Translations under genes and position numbers: made by a program
Notes under the pieces: generated by a model
The model's database searches: none
Told to the model about the DNA's origin: nothing
What the model saw: the letters and a program-made list of their open reading frames with translations, nothing else
Assembly (NCBI GenBank): GCA_028023455.1
Contig: JAQFVV010000287.1
Location: 990,001-1,054,000, forward strand
Source of the DNA: Epiperipatus broadwayi
Taxonomy: Eukaryota > Onychophora > Udeonychophora > Euonychophora > Peripatidae
Reading direction: 5' to 3'
DNA: 64,000 bases
Shown here: one piece after another, positions 24,845 to 35,889 of the stretch
Layout of the letters: the number at the start of each line of letters is the position of its first letter
How positions within the stretch are numbered: the stretch's first letter is position 1

Positions 24845-25684
24845 TTAATCCAAACCGTCCTCAGCAAAGTGTACCAAGTCAATGTGGGACATCTCCATGT
24901 TAATGAGGTCTGATGTTGTTTGGCAATCAGAGTCTTGTGATTGAATTTGTGGATGGATTGGTGATATAGTTGTTGGTTGAGGAAACGCATCCATGAAGTC
25001 TTCTGTGTCTGATGAAGTAGTGTAATCTGTCTGAGATTCGTCAGAAGGATCAATGGTATCGATGGTTGTAGGATCCATGGTTTTCCTCTTTTTTTCTATG
25101 GATTTGCGAGGCTTTGTGCTTGATATATCTGCAATTTGTTTGTTAGAGGGTGGAGGTGAGTAATGTATAAGATGGGCGCTATCATCATCAGAGCTTGATT
25201 TATCTGAACGAATTGATTTTCTTTTAATTTTCTTATTTGTATTTTGGGTATTTGTTGTGTCGGTTTTTTGAGGTTTTTGAAGTTTAATAGTGTTTTTTTC
25301 ATTTTCCTGTTCTTTTGATAAAAGTGTTTTTTTATTGTTATAGGAATTTGTTTTAAATTTTAGACCCGAGTCATTTTCGGTTTGCTGTAACTGTTGGGAA
25401 ACATTAACTATGCTGACTTTCGGGTTGTGTGTTTGACAAGTCTTTTCATCTGGATGGTTAATTATTGCAGGAGTTGAAGAATTGAGGACAGTTTGTGGAT
25501 CACTTTGTTTAGGTTTACTGGACTTAACTGACCCACATGAAGATGTATCAATGGTTTTAGACTGGGTGGGAGTTGTTATGGATGGATTGTTTTGAGGCCA
25601 AACTCTTGATACAAAAGAAGGCAATATGACCAAACCACCTGATGAGAGCAAGGAAAATACAGGCGATGAAGTAAATACACTCAA
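24845..25684 (-). CDS. LINE ORF1, 279-aa low-complexity protein
   Basis: An intact ORF directly upstream of ORF2. The stop codon TAA is followed by 6 bases and then the ORF2 ATG, so ORF2 could be translated by reinitiation. The protein is rich in Ser, Thr, Gln, Asn and Lys. It has a basic patch KKIKRKSIRSDKSSSDDD near the middle and a second at RKSIEKKRKTMD, compatible with nucleic-acid binding or nuclear import. The C-terminal third is acidic and Ser/Thr-rich. No coiled coil, RRM or CCHC knuckle is recognisable, unlike many L1 ORF1 proteins. The ORF1 role (RNA packaging) is inferred from position only. The start chosen is the first ATG; only a short A-rich leader precedes it. Confidence 0.7.
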   Translation of the reverse strand: MSVFTSSPVFSLLSSGGLVILPSFVSRVWPQNNPSITTPTQSKTIDTSSCGSVKSSKPKQSDPQTVLNSSTPAIINHPDEKTCQTHNPKVSIVNVSQQLQQTENDSGLKFKTNSYNNKKTLLSKEQENEKNTIKLQKPQKTDTTNTQNTNKKIKRKSIRSDKSSSDDDSAHLIHYSPPPSNKQIADISSTKPRKSIEKKRKTMDPTTIDTIDPSDESQTDYTTSSDTEDFMDAFPQPTTISPIHPQIQSQDSDCQTTSDLINMEMSHIDLVHFAEDGLD

Positions 25685-25690
25685 AAAATT

Positions 25691-25864
25691 TCAAAAAAAA
25701 AGATGAATTATTGTTTTAAAAAAAGAATGGAAAGTTAAAAAAAAAAATCGTAAAATAAGAAAAAAAAGATTTGGGTTTTATATTGAGATATCAAATTGTG
25801 TTAAGACAAAGAGCATTACTTTATTTTTTTCTGCCTTTGAATGAAAAAGTTAATAAATCTATGT
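25691..25864. other. A-rich leader upstream of the LINE
   Basis: Several A-runs of 6-10 bases on the plus strand (poly-T on the LINE strand). This could be the LINE 5' untranslated region, or sequence at the insertion site. Confidence 0.4.
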
Positions 25865-26240
25865 ATATAACTGAAACACACAGGCTTATTATATATGTAT
25901 TTATGTATGTAATATATAGGGAATATGAGCACAGACTTTCACACGACCCACCACTCTCCACACTATCTCATAACACTGATACATTTGAACCCATATATGT
26001 TGAAAAGATAAATAATCACCAATATACGTATTTCATGCTAAACCTGCAATTATCAGTTGGTCCAGATTACCATCTCTACACATATATGCTATAAGTGCTC
26101 AGATATATATTAAGATAGCCAAACCTTATACTTATATATATATATGTTTGTGTGTTCAAGTGTATCAGTGTTATGAGATAGTGTGGAGAGTGGTGGGTCG
26201 TGTGAAAGTCTGTGCTCATATACCCTATATATTAAATCTA
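25865..26240. repeat. Repeat B inverted pair (fold-back)
   Basis: The left arm (about 25905-26000) has GAGCACAGACTTTCACACGA, and the right arm (26148-26238) has the inverse ending GTCTGTGCTCATATACCC. Between them lies the inverted GATAAATAATCACCAATATA and TTATCAGTTGGTCCAGATTA block. The rest of repeat B is deleted. Confidence 0.75.
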
Positions 26241-26459
26241 TGTATGTGAATTATATATAATCTACAAATCTATTAAAATCTGATACATGGAATAAAATAG
26301 CAGGATATTTATAATGGAGTGGAGTGAATACAAAAGGAACAGAAATTAAGAATAAAATACATTAAAACTAACATATCTATTGATTCTCAACAGAGATAAT
26401 TCAAAAATAACATTATATAAATTCAAATAATAACTGAAACACAGGTTTAATATATACCA

Positions 26460-26990
26460 TGTGTCTATATATGTAATATAGGGTATATGAGCACAGACTT
26501 TCACATGACCCACCACTCTCCACTCTATCTAATAACACTGATACACTCAAGCACATATATGCTGAAAAGATAAATAATCACCAATATCCTTGCATATGTA
26601 TTTAATGGATTATGTCCTGTACATTTGGGGTTCAGATTAACCTTGGGTCAACATGGGTGTGACAAGAATCTCGGCCTCAGGGTGGCCTTCGAGCATTCCA
26701 TCATCAGATTTTCAATTGTATGGATGGTTAAAGAGATAGAGTGTGTAGTAGATTGGAGCCAGTCCATTAAAAATATGAAGATTGTCTATCTTAATATATA
26801 TCTAAGCACTTATAATATATATGTGTGGGAGATGATAACCTGGACCAACTGATGATTGCTGGTTTAGCATGAAATACGTATATTGGTGATTATTTATCTT
26901 TTCAACATATATGTGCTTGAGTGTATCAGTGTTATTAGATAGAGTGGAGAGTGGTGGGTCATGAGAAAGTCTGTGCTCATATACCCTATA
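26460..26990 (+). mobile_element. Repeat B, most complete copy
   Basis: The left terminal block (26470-26585) and the right block (26879-26990) are inverted copies of about 110 bases, both containing GAGCACAGACTTTCACATGA or its complement. The centre carries CAGGGTGGCCTTCGAGCATT and the CTGATGAT motif on the minus strand. The 75-codon ORF inside is not supported as a gene. Confidence 0.75.
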
Positions 26991-27011
26991 TTATAAATTC
27001 AAATAGTATAG

Positions 27012-27112
27012 TTTTTTTTTTTCATGTCATAGCATCGGCCGGGACGCGAACCCACAACCGTCTGCAACGGCTGCGATGACCTCTAGGCTAAGGACACAGT
27101 CAGTGTTGAAAG
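27012..27112 (-). mobile_element. tRNA-derived SINE-1, copy 2
   Basis: Reverse orientation: a poly-T tract (complement of the A tail), CATGTCATAGCATCGGCC, the B-box complement and the A-box complement CCTCTAGGCTAAGG. It is inserted in the right arm of the long inverted repeat. No clear target duplication was found. Confidence 0.75.
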
Positions 27113-27404
27113 CGATCCGATGTTATTTGAATTTATATAGTATTGTTCTGGAATTATTTCTATTAAGAATCAATAGAGGTATTAGTTTTAATATATTTTA
27201 CAATAGATAACAGAAGAAAATTTTTATTGAATAAAATAAAAATAATTAAATAGTTTGACACTTTTAAGTCATGTGACTCTCGAGTAATAAGAGTTGAAAT
27301 TCAAACCAAGAATTTTTAGCTCTTTGTTGTATTATCTTCTTCTGAGAACAGAAAAATAAAAGAATGTTTAAAATATCTAAACTGTACAATTAAATAAAAA
27401 TATA

Positions 27405-27506
27405 TCAAGCATTGGTAGTCGAGAGGTCAGCTGCTTTACAAGCAGTTGTCCCGGCTTAGTGGGTTCGCTTCCCGGCTGATGCTATGACACATGAGAAAAA
27501 AAAAAA
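27405..27506 (+). mobile_element. tRNA-derived SINE-1, copy 3
   Basis: It starts AGCATTGGTAGTCGAGAGG (A-box region), has B-box GGTTCGCTTCC, ends GATGCTATGACACATGAG, and then has an A tail of 11 bases. The anticodon-arm equivalent GCTGC/GCAGT can pair around a 7-base loop TTTACAA. The tRNA of origin is not identified with certainty; a class-II (long variable arm) tRNA is the best fit. Confidence 0.8.
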
Positions 27507-28386
27507 TGAAAATTTGATGAGAGCATGTGTAGGCTGGATATAAGAAGTCGCATTGCATTATAGTATATTTAAAAATATATATATGGTAGTTTGAAATAGA
27601 AACAAAACAGCATAATTTGTCAGTAAAAAAAACAACACCAAGTATCACATTATTTAAAAAGAAAGTAAATAAAAATATGCGTAAATTAAATATATGTTTA
27701 CACTCTCAACATATATATGTAACAGCAGTTGCTTTTATAAACAAAAATGTGCATAAATTATGCATCTGCATTTTATATATATTTAATTTATGCAAGCTTG
27801 ATGAATGAATCATATTCTTTCCTAGCTCTGTTAAAATGTATTGTTTACCGTTTCCAAAGCAAATGAATATTTAATATACAGGATCATAAAATGCTCTTGA
27901 ATTTAAATATCTTTTTATAAAAAGAATTTATTTCTACAACTTTAAAATGAAATTGTACATCACTGATAAAATAAATTTATTAAGCCATTAAACAATTTCA
28001 GAGCTTTTTCTGAAATTGCAGTTATATATACAGTATTAAGTTTTCATCTCTGCAGAAAAATGTGAAAATTCAAAATAATTTTTTGACAACAGAATAATAC
28101 CGGTATGGTTTATTAACTGTTATAATCTAACATCTTCATTTAGAGTTATACATATAAATACATGCATGAAGGGTCGTGCAATGCATTTATTTAATTAAAG
28201 CACCCACCTACTTAGGATTCAAATCTACGTTGGGAAAAACTTTTGATTTTTTTCAGGATTTCAAATAGATATTTTTTTTCTTCAGGTATTTAACTCAACT
28301 AATCATCCAAAATTGGTCAATGAATTGGCATCTTGCTATTGGAGGGTAAAACAACAATAATATCTTTATTTTTCATTATTCCTCTT
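27507..28386. other. AT-rich spacer
   Basis: No gene is supported. Short ORFs near the SINE are chance reading frames. Confidence 0.5.
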
Positions 28387-28402
28387 AAAAGAACTTTGCC
28401 CC

Positions 28403-28512
28403 ATGTCTTGCATTAGTGGTCGAGAAGTCAGCGTGACAGCCTTGCACTAGCAGACAGTTTCTCGGGTTGCAGGTTCGCGTCCCGGCCGATGCTATGACAC
28501 TTAAAAAAAAAA
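28403..28512 (+). mobile_element. tRNA-derived SINE-1, copy 4, with 16-bp TSD
   Basis: It is flanked by AAAAGAACTTTGCCCC at 28387-28402 and 28513-28528; the terminal A residues could belong to the tail, so the duplication is 12-16 bp. The tRNA-like part (TTAGTGGTCGAGAAG, GGTTCGCGTCC) ends GATGCTATGACAC, followed by the A tail. The whole retro-copy is about 110 bases, showing how short this SINE is. Confidence 0.9.
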
Positions 28513-28639
28513 AAAAGAACTTTGCCCCCTGCAGTATATTATTTAAAGACTATTTTATCTTATGTACATGCACAACAATTCAAAGTCTTATCTTCCACAG
28601 TAAATGCATTATATATAGAACATATATACATGTAGCCTG

Positions 28640-28790
28640 TCTATATGGTGATCTGGAACAAGTGTTGAGTGCTAGTTCAGCATGAAATACGTATATTGGA
28701 GATCATTTATCTTTGTCACATGTATGTGGTAGTTTGTGTAAGATGGATTGGATAGCTATGGAGAGTTTGAAAGTCTAGTTCAAGTCCTTA
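28640..28790 (+). repeat. Diverged repeat B fragment
   Basis: It contains GGTGATCTGGAACAAGTGTT, AGCATGAAATACGTATATTG and ATGGAGAGTTTGAAAGTCTA, equivalents of the right half of repeat B. A reverse-orientation relative of the same subtype is at 40768-40872. Confidence 0.6.
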
Positions 28791-29180
28791 TAATTATGTA
28801 TATATATATTATACACATATACATCATTCTACCATAGTGTAATACTTTTTTATATTACATTTTTTTAAAAATAATATGAATGTTAAGATGTTTATGCCAT
28901 TTAAATTAATAGATCAAGAAACAAATGTGTTGGATTTATTGTATTTTAAAATGTTCATATCCTTATTGACTCATCAAACCATTAAATATTAAGGTAATAA
29001 ATTGTAATTGATTTATATAATTCTTTTTTTAAAATATGTGAATCACTAAAAAATTATATGTTTTTAGATTGTTGTTTATATACTATATTGTGTTTGTAAA
29101 ATTTTTAACATTTTCTTTTTGTCATTTTTAGCTATGAAGAAGCCTGTTAGCCAATCAAAATGTCAGAAGAAATAAAATGC

Positions 29181-29293
29181 TAATGGCTTTATTGCTCAGC
29201 AGTTAATAAGAAGTTTGAGTGCCAGAACTGTGAATTCCAGAATTGATCTTCCCAAGTCAGATGCTCTACCAATTATGCCAAATCATGCAGGGC
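29181..29293 (-). mobile_element. tRNA-Lys-like SINE-2, copy 1
   Basis: On the minus strand it begins GCCCTGCATGATTTGGCATA, then TTGGTAGAGCATCTGACTTG, closely matching the 5' half and anticodon stem of a tRNA-Lys-type sequence. A B-box-like GATCAATTCTGG and an unrelated tail containing CAAACTTCTTATTAACTGCT follow. It is followed directly by a diverged second copy. Confidence 0.65.
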
Positions 29294-29300
29294 AAACATG

Positions 29301-29418
29301 CAAATAGCTTTATTGCTTGGAAGTACATAAGAAGTTTGAGTACCAGAATTTCTAGTACCAGAATAGATCCTGGGACCTGATCCAAGTTGGAAACTTAACT
29401 GTGCCAAATTGTGCAAAG
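29301..29418 (-). mobile_element. tRNA-Lys-like SINE-2, copy 2 (diverged)
   Basis: It shares TTTATTGCTTGGAAGTACAT, AGAAGTTTGAGTACCAGAAT and a degraded tRNA part with copy 1, in the same orientation. The pair has a period of about 120 bases. Confidence 0.55.
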
Positions 29419-29822
29419 TGTAAAAGAAAAGTATCAATAATTTGCTTTGAAATAAAAAGTTTAAAATCAGTTATCTTTAAATAATTAAATGTATATAAGA
29501 AATAAACTCTTCAAAATTATATTTTTACTTCTATTAGTGACAAATAATTCAGTATTTAGCATATGAGATAATCTTTAAATAGCACACCACAGAAGTCTTC
29601 TCCAACAGTTTCTCTTGGAAGGATAGAAAATGACAAGGCGATATATAGTAAATTTGGCAATATTGGATGGTGAGAGTTTTAACAGTTTAGCCTCCTTATT
29701 TTAACTTAAGAACAGCAAGATCCCCACCTATTGGCAAATATTGTATAGAAAAAAAAAAAATTCCAAGATTGTCCAAAACATTTTCAGGTTTGACTGATAC
29801 CGAGTTACCGTTGCATCATTTA

Positions 29823-29888
29823 TGTGAGAGGAAACCAAACTTCCAGACATGTTCTAGAACATGTCTGAAAGTGTGGTTTCCTCTCACA
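29823..29888. repeat. Near-perfect hairpin
   Basis: TGTGAGAGGAAACCAAACTT on the left pairs with the inverse of AGTGTGGTTTCCTCTCACA on the right. The centre is ACATGTTCTAGAACATGT. The arms are about 32 bases with few mismatches. It could be a very small fold-back element. Confidence 0.8.
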
Positions 29889-30060
29889 TGATTTCTATAT
29901 ACAGATTACTAATACATTTATCCCACATATATGCATGGTATATTTTTACATATATAAATATATGTGGATGTGCATATTTTTTATAAAATATAAAACTCCA
30001 AATATTAAAATTGACTATTTATTGCTTTCTATCAAACTTGAAAGTACATTCACTAAATAA

Positions 30061-30162
30061 TCTACTGACTTTATTGTTTGAGAATTCATAAGAAGTTTGA
30101 ACACCAGTTGTGCAAGAATTAAAATCGATTCAAGGATCTTAATATAAAATTGGCATTAATTC
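30061..30162 (-). mobile_element. tRNA-Lys-like SINE-2, copy 3 (degraded)
   Basis: It keeps the tail blocks GACTTTATTGTTTGAGAATT and AAGAAGTTTGAACACCAG. The tRNA-like part is barely recognisable. Confidence 0.45.
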
Positions 30163-30524
30163 TAAAGCATTATTCTTTTACTCATTATTTGATGCATCTA
30201 TAGTAAATTAGTATTAATACACTATCTATTATCATTGTCCCAGAATGATCAACACAGAATTTGTTCTCCACACCAACAGAACATCACATGATTTCTATCT
30301 ACATATTACTTTTAAGTAGTTATCTAGGTGACTATTGTTATTAAAAAAACCAACAACACCAAAATATATAAATAATAGAATGATATCAAATCTACACAAC
30401 TATGTAAGCAAGATGACTTGAATTCAAATCCTTTAGCTGTATTTGAATTTCAGGCTAAAAAATAAAAAATGGATACAAAAATTCTAAGTTGACTAGATCC
30501 AGATCAAAATACCATACTAATGAA

Positions 30525-30640
30525 ACTCATAAGCTAGAAACAAGTCTGGGAATATGGAAAGACCAGCTCTTTGTTAAATACCACCATCTGGCATTTATTG
30601 ATTATTCAAGCTAACACAAGATGGCATAACTGTAGTAGAT
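30525..30640 (+). repeat. Highly degraded repeat A
   Basis: Islands ATAAGCTAGAAACAAGTCTG, ATCTGGCATTTATTGATTAT and GATGGCATAACTGTAGTA match repeat A in order, with losses between them. Confidence 0.5.
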
Positions 30641-30969
30641 CACATCACATATTTATTACTTAATAAGTATTTCCATTATAAGTAACATATGAATATGTTC
30701 AAAAAATATTTAAAATATTTTTAATGTATATATTTTAAAAAAGTTTTGAATTGGAAGATTGAAAGATTTGAGACATTAATGAAGCTTTAGGTTTCTTTTC
30801 TGAAATAATATCATTAAAACTATTTTAGACACTGAAAATATTGAATCTAGTAAAGATCAAAATTTGTTTCAGGAATTGATGTTTTTGTTATAATAATATG
30901 GCATTTCCGTTTAGTTTAAATTCATGCGTCATCTTTAATATGTAGCCAATAAGTCTTCTCAAAATTTAA

Positions 30970-31004
30970 AGAAACAGTGATCATGTGATGTTTAGTGGTT
31001 TAAT
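30970..31004 (+). repeat. Repeat A terminal fragment
   Basis: It consists of GATCATGTGATGTTTAGTGG, the outer end of repeat A, just left of a fuller copy. Confidence 0.6.
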
Positions 31005-31020
31005 TTGAAGAAACAGATTC

Positions 31021-31282
31021 TAAACAAGGCAAAACTCTTCATACTGTAGTGCCACCCTGTGCCAACCCGAGTAATCAATGGATGCCAGAAGGCTTCGGGC
31101 ATAAAATTCCTATCTAATGCCTACTCATCTAATATCCCCAGACTAGTTTATGGCTTGTGGCCTTCGTCATTGATTACTCTGGTTGGCACAGGGTGGCACT
31201 ACTGTATAAAGAGTTTTGCCTTGTTTATAAACAATTATGGGCTAGTATAAGAGATGATGATCATGTGATGATTAATGGTTTA
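31021..31282. mobile_element. Repeat A copy with 13-bp TSD
   Basis: It is flanked by AAGAAACAGATTC (31008-31020) and AAGAAATAGATTC (31283-31295), a 12/13 match. Both termini are present as inverted arms (GCAAAACTCTTCATACTGTA and TACTGTATAAAGAGTTTTGC). A minus-strand hammerhead-like core is truncated after TGACGA, where the sequence switches directly into the opposite arm. Confidence 0.8.
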
Positions 31283-31599
31283 AAGAAATAGATTCAATTG
31301 TAAATGCGATATGAGTCATAGATAGCAAGTTAACTTGGCTTCTGAAATCCTGGCCAATTGTCTCTAAAACACAATGATGGATAAATAAAGTCAAAAACAA
31401 ATATATGAGAAATATTTTCTTTTGCTTTATATTTACTGCGTTTTAGTTGCAATAATCAAAAATTTGCATTCAAAGAATTTATTGCCTTAATGTGTAAATT
31501 TTTTCAAACAAACTGTATCATAGATGTGTGTGTATATATATAATACATATTTTAAAATTAAATTATATCATAGCTGTGTACATATATATATATATATAT

Positions 31600-31747
31600 T
31601 AAACAATTCAAAACAAAGCAAAACTCTCCATATAGTAGTGCCATCTTGTGCTAAAAAGAGCAATCAATGGATGCCAGAAGGCTTGTGCATAAAATCCCTA
31701 TCTAGTGCTTACTCATCCAATATTCCCAGACTAGTTTTAGTGGTTTT
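31600..31747 (-). mobile_element. Repeat A partial copy
   Basis: It runs from AAAGCAAAACTCTCC to CCCAGACTAGTTTTAGTGG, stopping at the hammerhead-like GTC site and jumping to the outer end. Flanking ACATATATATAT runs might be a target duplication, but the TA repeats make this uncertain. Confidence 0.65.
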
Positions 31748-33707
31748 ACATATATATATATATATGTTTGATATTATTCATTGTTCCAAGTATCCATAAG
31801 AAGGCTTGGAACTAAATACAATGAATACTTGAAAACTACTGTAGTTCTAATTTGCATACTTCAGGATTCTTTTGTTTATAAATTTCATATAAATCACTTT
31901 GGAATGTAATTACTGTACTTAACTACCTATTAAACAAATATGCAATTTAATTTGAAGTATTTGTGATATTTAAATTACTTTTAAAATTGATTATTGATAA
32001 AAGAAACACAAGGTCTTTCCATTAAAATCTTTAGATCTAGAATTAATTTCACATTTAACTTTCTTAATTCAATAATATACACTAAGATGCAATTAACCAT
32101 GTCAGAATTTTCTTCAAATAAATTTAACATACTTGGAAAATATTTATATTTGTAATTATCTGAATTTAATTTCGATGTCTATATGCATTTAGTAAACTTA
32201 TTAAATTTTTACTATCATTTTTAGATTTAAATGCTAAATTTTGAATAAAATCTATTATACTAACAACTGTATTTAAAATCTAATAAAATAATCGTATGAC
32301 TGACCCCCCCCCCCCCGGTCGTTTGATGTTTGAACACACTAATGGCAAATTGAACATTTGATAATTCTATTCTGTTCATTTAAAGTGACTTTTTAAATAC
32401 TTTTATTTAATTTACAAATTCTTTTGTTTATTGGTTGGCATATTTGGGTAAAGTATTACAACCAATTTTTAATAACCTTGTATCAAAGGGTTTTTTTTTT
32501 CGAAATTTGTATGCATGTAGGTAACAATAACAATGTAATATTTCAAATTGTCCAGCTATTTATCCAGTTTAACTGTATTAATGAGCTATCGATTCATTAA
32601 GTTTTCAGTGATGCACACTAGGTGGAGCTATATATTTTAAAAATACATTTTCATTGGATTTCATGACTAATCCATGAAAAAATATTTGTCATTAATTAAA
32701 ATAGAAAAAGAAATGAATCATAATGTTTACAGATTCCATAAAAATATTTTTTTTGAAAGATTTTCTGAATTAGCTAAAGACCTTAAAAGATTTTTTTAAA
32801 TAAAGGAAGTGTTTTTGTTCATAATTGTTAAAAAGTGGAGGTTAAGTTAATCTTATTAGATTTTACCTAGACTATGCGTTTTAACAAGTGATAGAGAAGC
32901 ATAAGCAGAGATTAACTTCCAGAATTGATATTTCATAAAAATAATATATTTTGAAAATATTTTATAAAAAACACTTTCATTTAATTTGATCAGTAAGGCA
33001 TTAAAAAACAACAAAAAAAACGTTTTCTTCGGCCACAATTTTGAATATTAAGTGTATCTTGAAATAAAAGTATAGGAAATCCACACTTAATTTAGGAATG
33101 TTCTGTACTTTTATTTTATTTCACATTTATTGTGGATGTGAAAAGGTGTCCCACCTCTCTTATGTTGCAGGACTAATACATAAGTACCATTAATTTTTAT
33201 TTTTTAGTATTCTGATATTTTGCAATGGACTTTTTACATCAAATTTTAAAATAACAATTAAAACAATGTCACCATATTTGCAGTAATTGAAATGATAATT
33301 TGCATGCATTGTTAATCATTAACAAAATTTTTGTGTTTATGAAGGCAGAATTTAAACAAAAAGCAAATTTTTCAAATATAATAATGGTTATATAATTTAA
33401 TATAAATTAAAATAATTTTAAAATAAATATTAGTAGAGTTATACCCAATAATAATCATACATTATTAAAATCCAAATATTTGGGGTATAATTACTTCACA
33501 ACATAATCACTTTTCAAAGTTTTCTTCTGAAATAAATAAGATGATATTCATTAATGATTTTCATTTCAGACAAAGAAAAAAATATTTGGGCCTGTCCAAT
33601 AGCACAAAGTTTTAATTTTCCACATCTTTTGAGTGTAACAGTTAAACACCAGAATTATAAGCATTAATATTCTATCTATTTATATTAGTCTCTTCAATTT
33701 TCTCTTT
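31748..33707. other. AT-rich spacer
   Basis: No gene is supported. A run of 13 C at 32304-32316 is the only compositional outlier. Confidence 0.5.
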
Positions 33708-33715
33708 TTCTATAT

Positions 33716-35382
33716 CAGTGGTCTTCAACATTTTCACACCCGTGGACCAACAAAAATAAGGATAAGATTTAGCAGACCGGCAGAAGTTTACAGATAAATT
33801 TTTTTAAAGATGTAACCTGCTTAGCCTTAGATGAGCATAATTGTTATAACTGACCAAAACAGCACACTAGTTATTGTGTATTGTAATGGTGTTTGCTTAC
33901 CTTCACATGCTGAACACTCTTTCTCGAGTTGTGCAGTCATACTGGTATAGAAAACAGTACAATAACAATCGTTCCCATTAATGTCCTTGCATTTCTACAT
34001 TTATTATTTCATTGTTAAAACATGCAAGAATAAAATGTTATTCATCTGAATGTTAAAAAAGTTAAAAGTTTTGATCTTATTTTAATTTTTTTTTTTTGGG
34101 GGGGGGGGAGTGAGTTGAGAAATACTTTGTCTTCACTGAGACAAAAGATAGAGACCAAAGTTATTTTTTGTTTGTTTTTATTTTTTAAAAAAGGTAACAG
34201 AAATTGGTTTTAAAAATAAAAGTTTTAGTATATTAGCGGTACACAAATAAAGCCCCCAAAAATATTGCCTTATAGGCCAAAAAAGTGGGTGTATTTTTAA
34301 ACAACAACAAAAAAAGAAAATGAAACTTGAAAAAGTCAAAAGTTTTGATATTATTTTAATTTGGGGAGGGGGGTGGATTGATAAATATTTTGTAAAAGTT
34401 AGAGACAGAAATATTTTTATTTTTAAAAAAAAGATGATAAAAATTGATTTCAAAAATTTTAAAAGTTAAAGCCAAAAAAGATCCTGTTTTAATTTTTTTG
34501 GGGGGAGTGGGTTGAGAAATACTTTGTCTTCACTGAGACAAAAGTTATTTTTGGTTTGTTTTTATTTTTTAAAAAAAGTAATAAAAATTGGTTTTAAAAA
34601 TAAAAGTTTTAGCATAACAGCAGTATACAAATAAAGGCAAAAAAGATATCACCTTATAGACTAAAAAAAAGTGACCGTATTTTTAAACAAAAAAACAACA
34701 AGTGAAACTTGAAAAAGTCAGAAGTTTTTGATCTTACTTTATTTTGGAGTGGTGGGGGTGTATTGAGAAATACTTTGTAAAAGTTAGAGACAGAAGTTAC
34801 TTTTTGGTTTTTATTTTTAAAAAAAGGTAATAAAAATTGATTTAAAAAATAAAAGTTAAAGCCAAAAAAAAATTGTCGTATAGCCCAAAAAAAAACACAC
34901 TAAAAATGAAATATTAAAAGATGGAGTAAAAAAAATTTAAGAGATAAAAAAAAGTCACTGTATTTTTAAAATCGCGGCCTGGTAATGTTACATTTTATTG
35001 TTTTAACACATAAACAAAGCTGACAAGCAGCCGTGATTGGCTATCAAAAGACAACCGGAGTTTGTATAATAAAAAACTTTTTTTTTTAATTTTGATTTTT
35101 TTTAGAAAAATAAAAAAATTATTCCTACCCCACCCCACATAAACATCTGTGATAAATCTAAAAACAAATTAATTTATGTATGATTGATTAGATTTTGTTT
35201 TCGTTCAGTTTCTTTTTTTTAATTGGGTAAAAATGCGATGAAAAAATAAATAAAAATTATAGTAATTAAAAGTTTAAAATCTTATTATTTTGTTATTACA
35301 AACTTTCTTGTCAGTCTAGCGCAGACCGGAAAAAAACTTCTGCGGCCTGGTGCTGGTCTACAGACCGGGTTGAAGACCACTG
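33716..35382. mobile_element. Non-autonomous hAT-type transposon, copy 2 (inverted)
   Basis: It is a reverse-orientation relative of 7063-8664. It begins CAGTGGTCTTCAACATTTTC and ends GGTTGAAGACCACTG, giving a clean short terminal inverted repeat. The flanks TTCTATAT (33708-33715) and TTCGATAT (35383-35390) are a 7/8 match, an aged 8-bp hAT target duplication. The same dimeric internal array of AAATTGGTTTTAAAAATAAA and AAAATTGATTT half-units is present. There is no transposase. The two copies differ by many small indels, so neither is very young. Confidence 0.85.
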
Positions 35383-35390
35383 TTCGATAT

Positions 35391-35889
35391 CATTTTTTAA
35401 CTATATTTTCTCTAATTAAAAAAGAACAACCAAACAAAAACAAGTTTAATCCACCAATTAATAATAGATTTTGAAATATTTCTTTACTTCTGAACAGTTT
35501 TTGCTTGGGAAATAATATAATCTTAACAGCAGATAATTATTTCTTTGCTTTCTTCTTTCTTTTATCTTTTTCGAACCTATATGACCTTGTTAGTTTTAGT
35601 TAATAATTTATTTTATTAAAAATAATGATCATTTTTATATTTTATTATTAAATTTAAATCTTTCTTTCCATATCGTAGCCTCTTGACATATATATTCTTA
35701 AAGTTGGTGAGACTATCCAATAATGAACTGATATATTTTTAAATGTGTTGGATTCCTCTGTTATAGATAGCCTACTTCATTTTTCTTAAAAGCAAATTAA
35801 TAATAAAAAAATAAGACATATTTTTTTTATATTAAATGTTTTTATTGACTGTGCATTAAAAAGAAATAAAATAATTTAAATGGAAGAAT
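35391..35889. other. AT-rich spacer
   Basis: Nothing supported. Confidence 0.5.

Larger units (their letters stand above)
21600..25690 (-). mobile_element. L1/Tx1-like LINE, nearly full length
   Basis: A two-ORF non-LTR retrotransposon on the minus strand. The order is ORF1 (25684-24845), a 6-base gap, ORF2 endonuclease plus RT (24838-22853), then the ORF2 remainder (22844-21612). It lies between repeat-B copies in opposite orientations (20740-21145 and 25865-26240). The A+T content is lower than the surroundings. A 3' untranslated region may extend to about 21150. No target duplication was identified by eye. Confidence 0.85.
26355..27195. repeat. Long inverted repeat containing repeat B
   Basis: The outer arms are ATTAAAACTAACATATCTAT at about 26363 and its inverse ending TTAGTTTTAAT near 27182. 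These enclose the repeat-B copy at 26460-26990. A SINE (27012-27112) sits in the right arm, adding unpaired sequence there. The structure may be a fold-back element that captured or founded repeat B. Confidence 0.65.
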
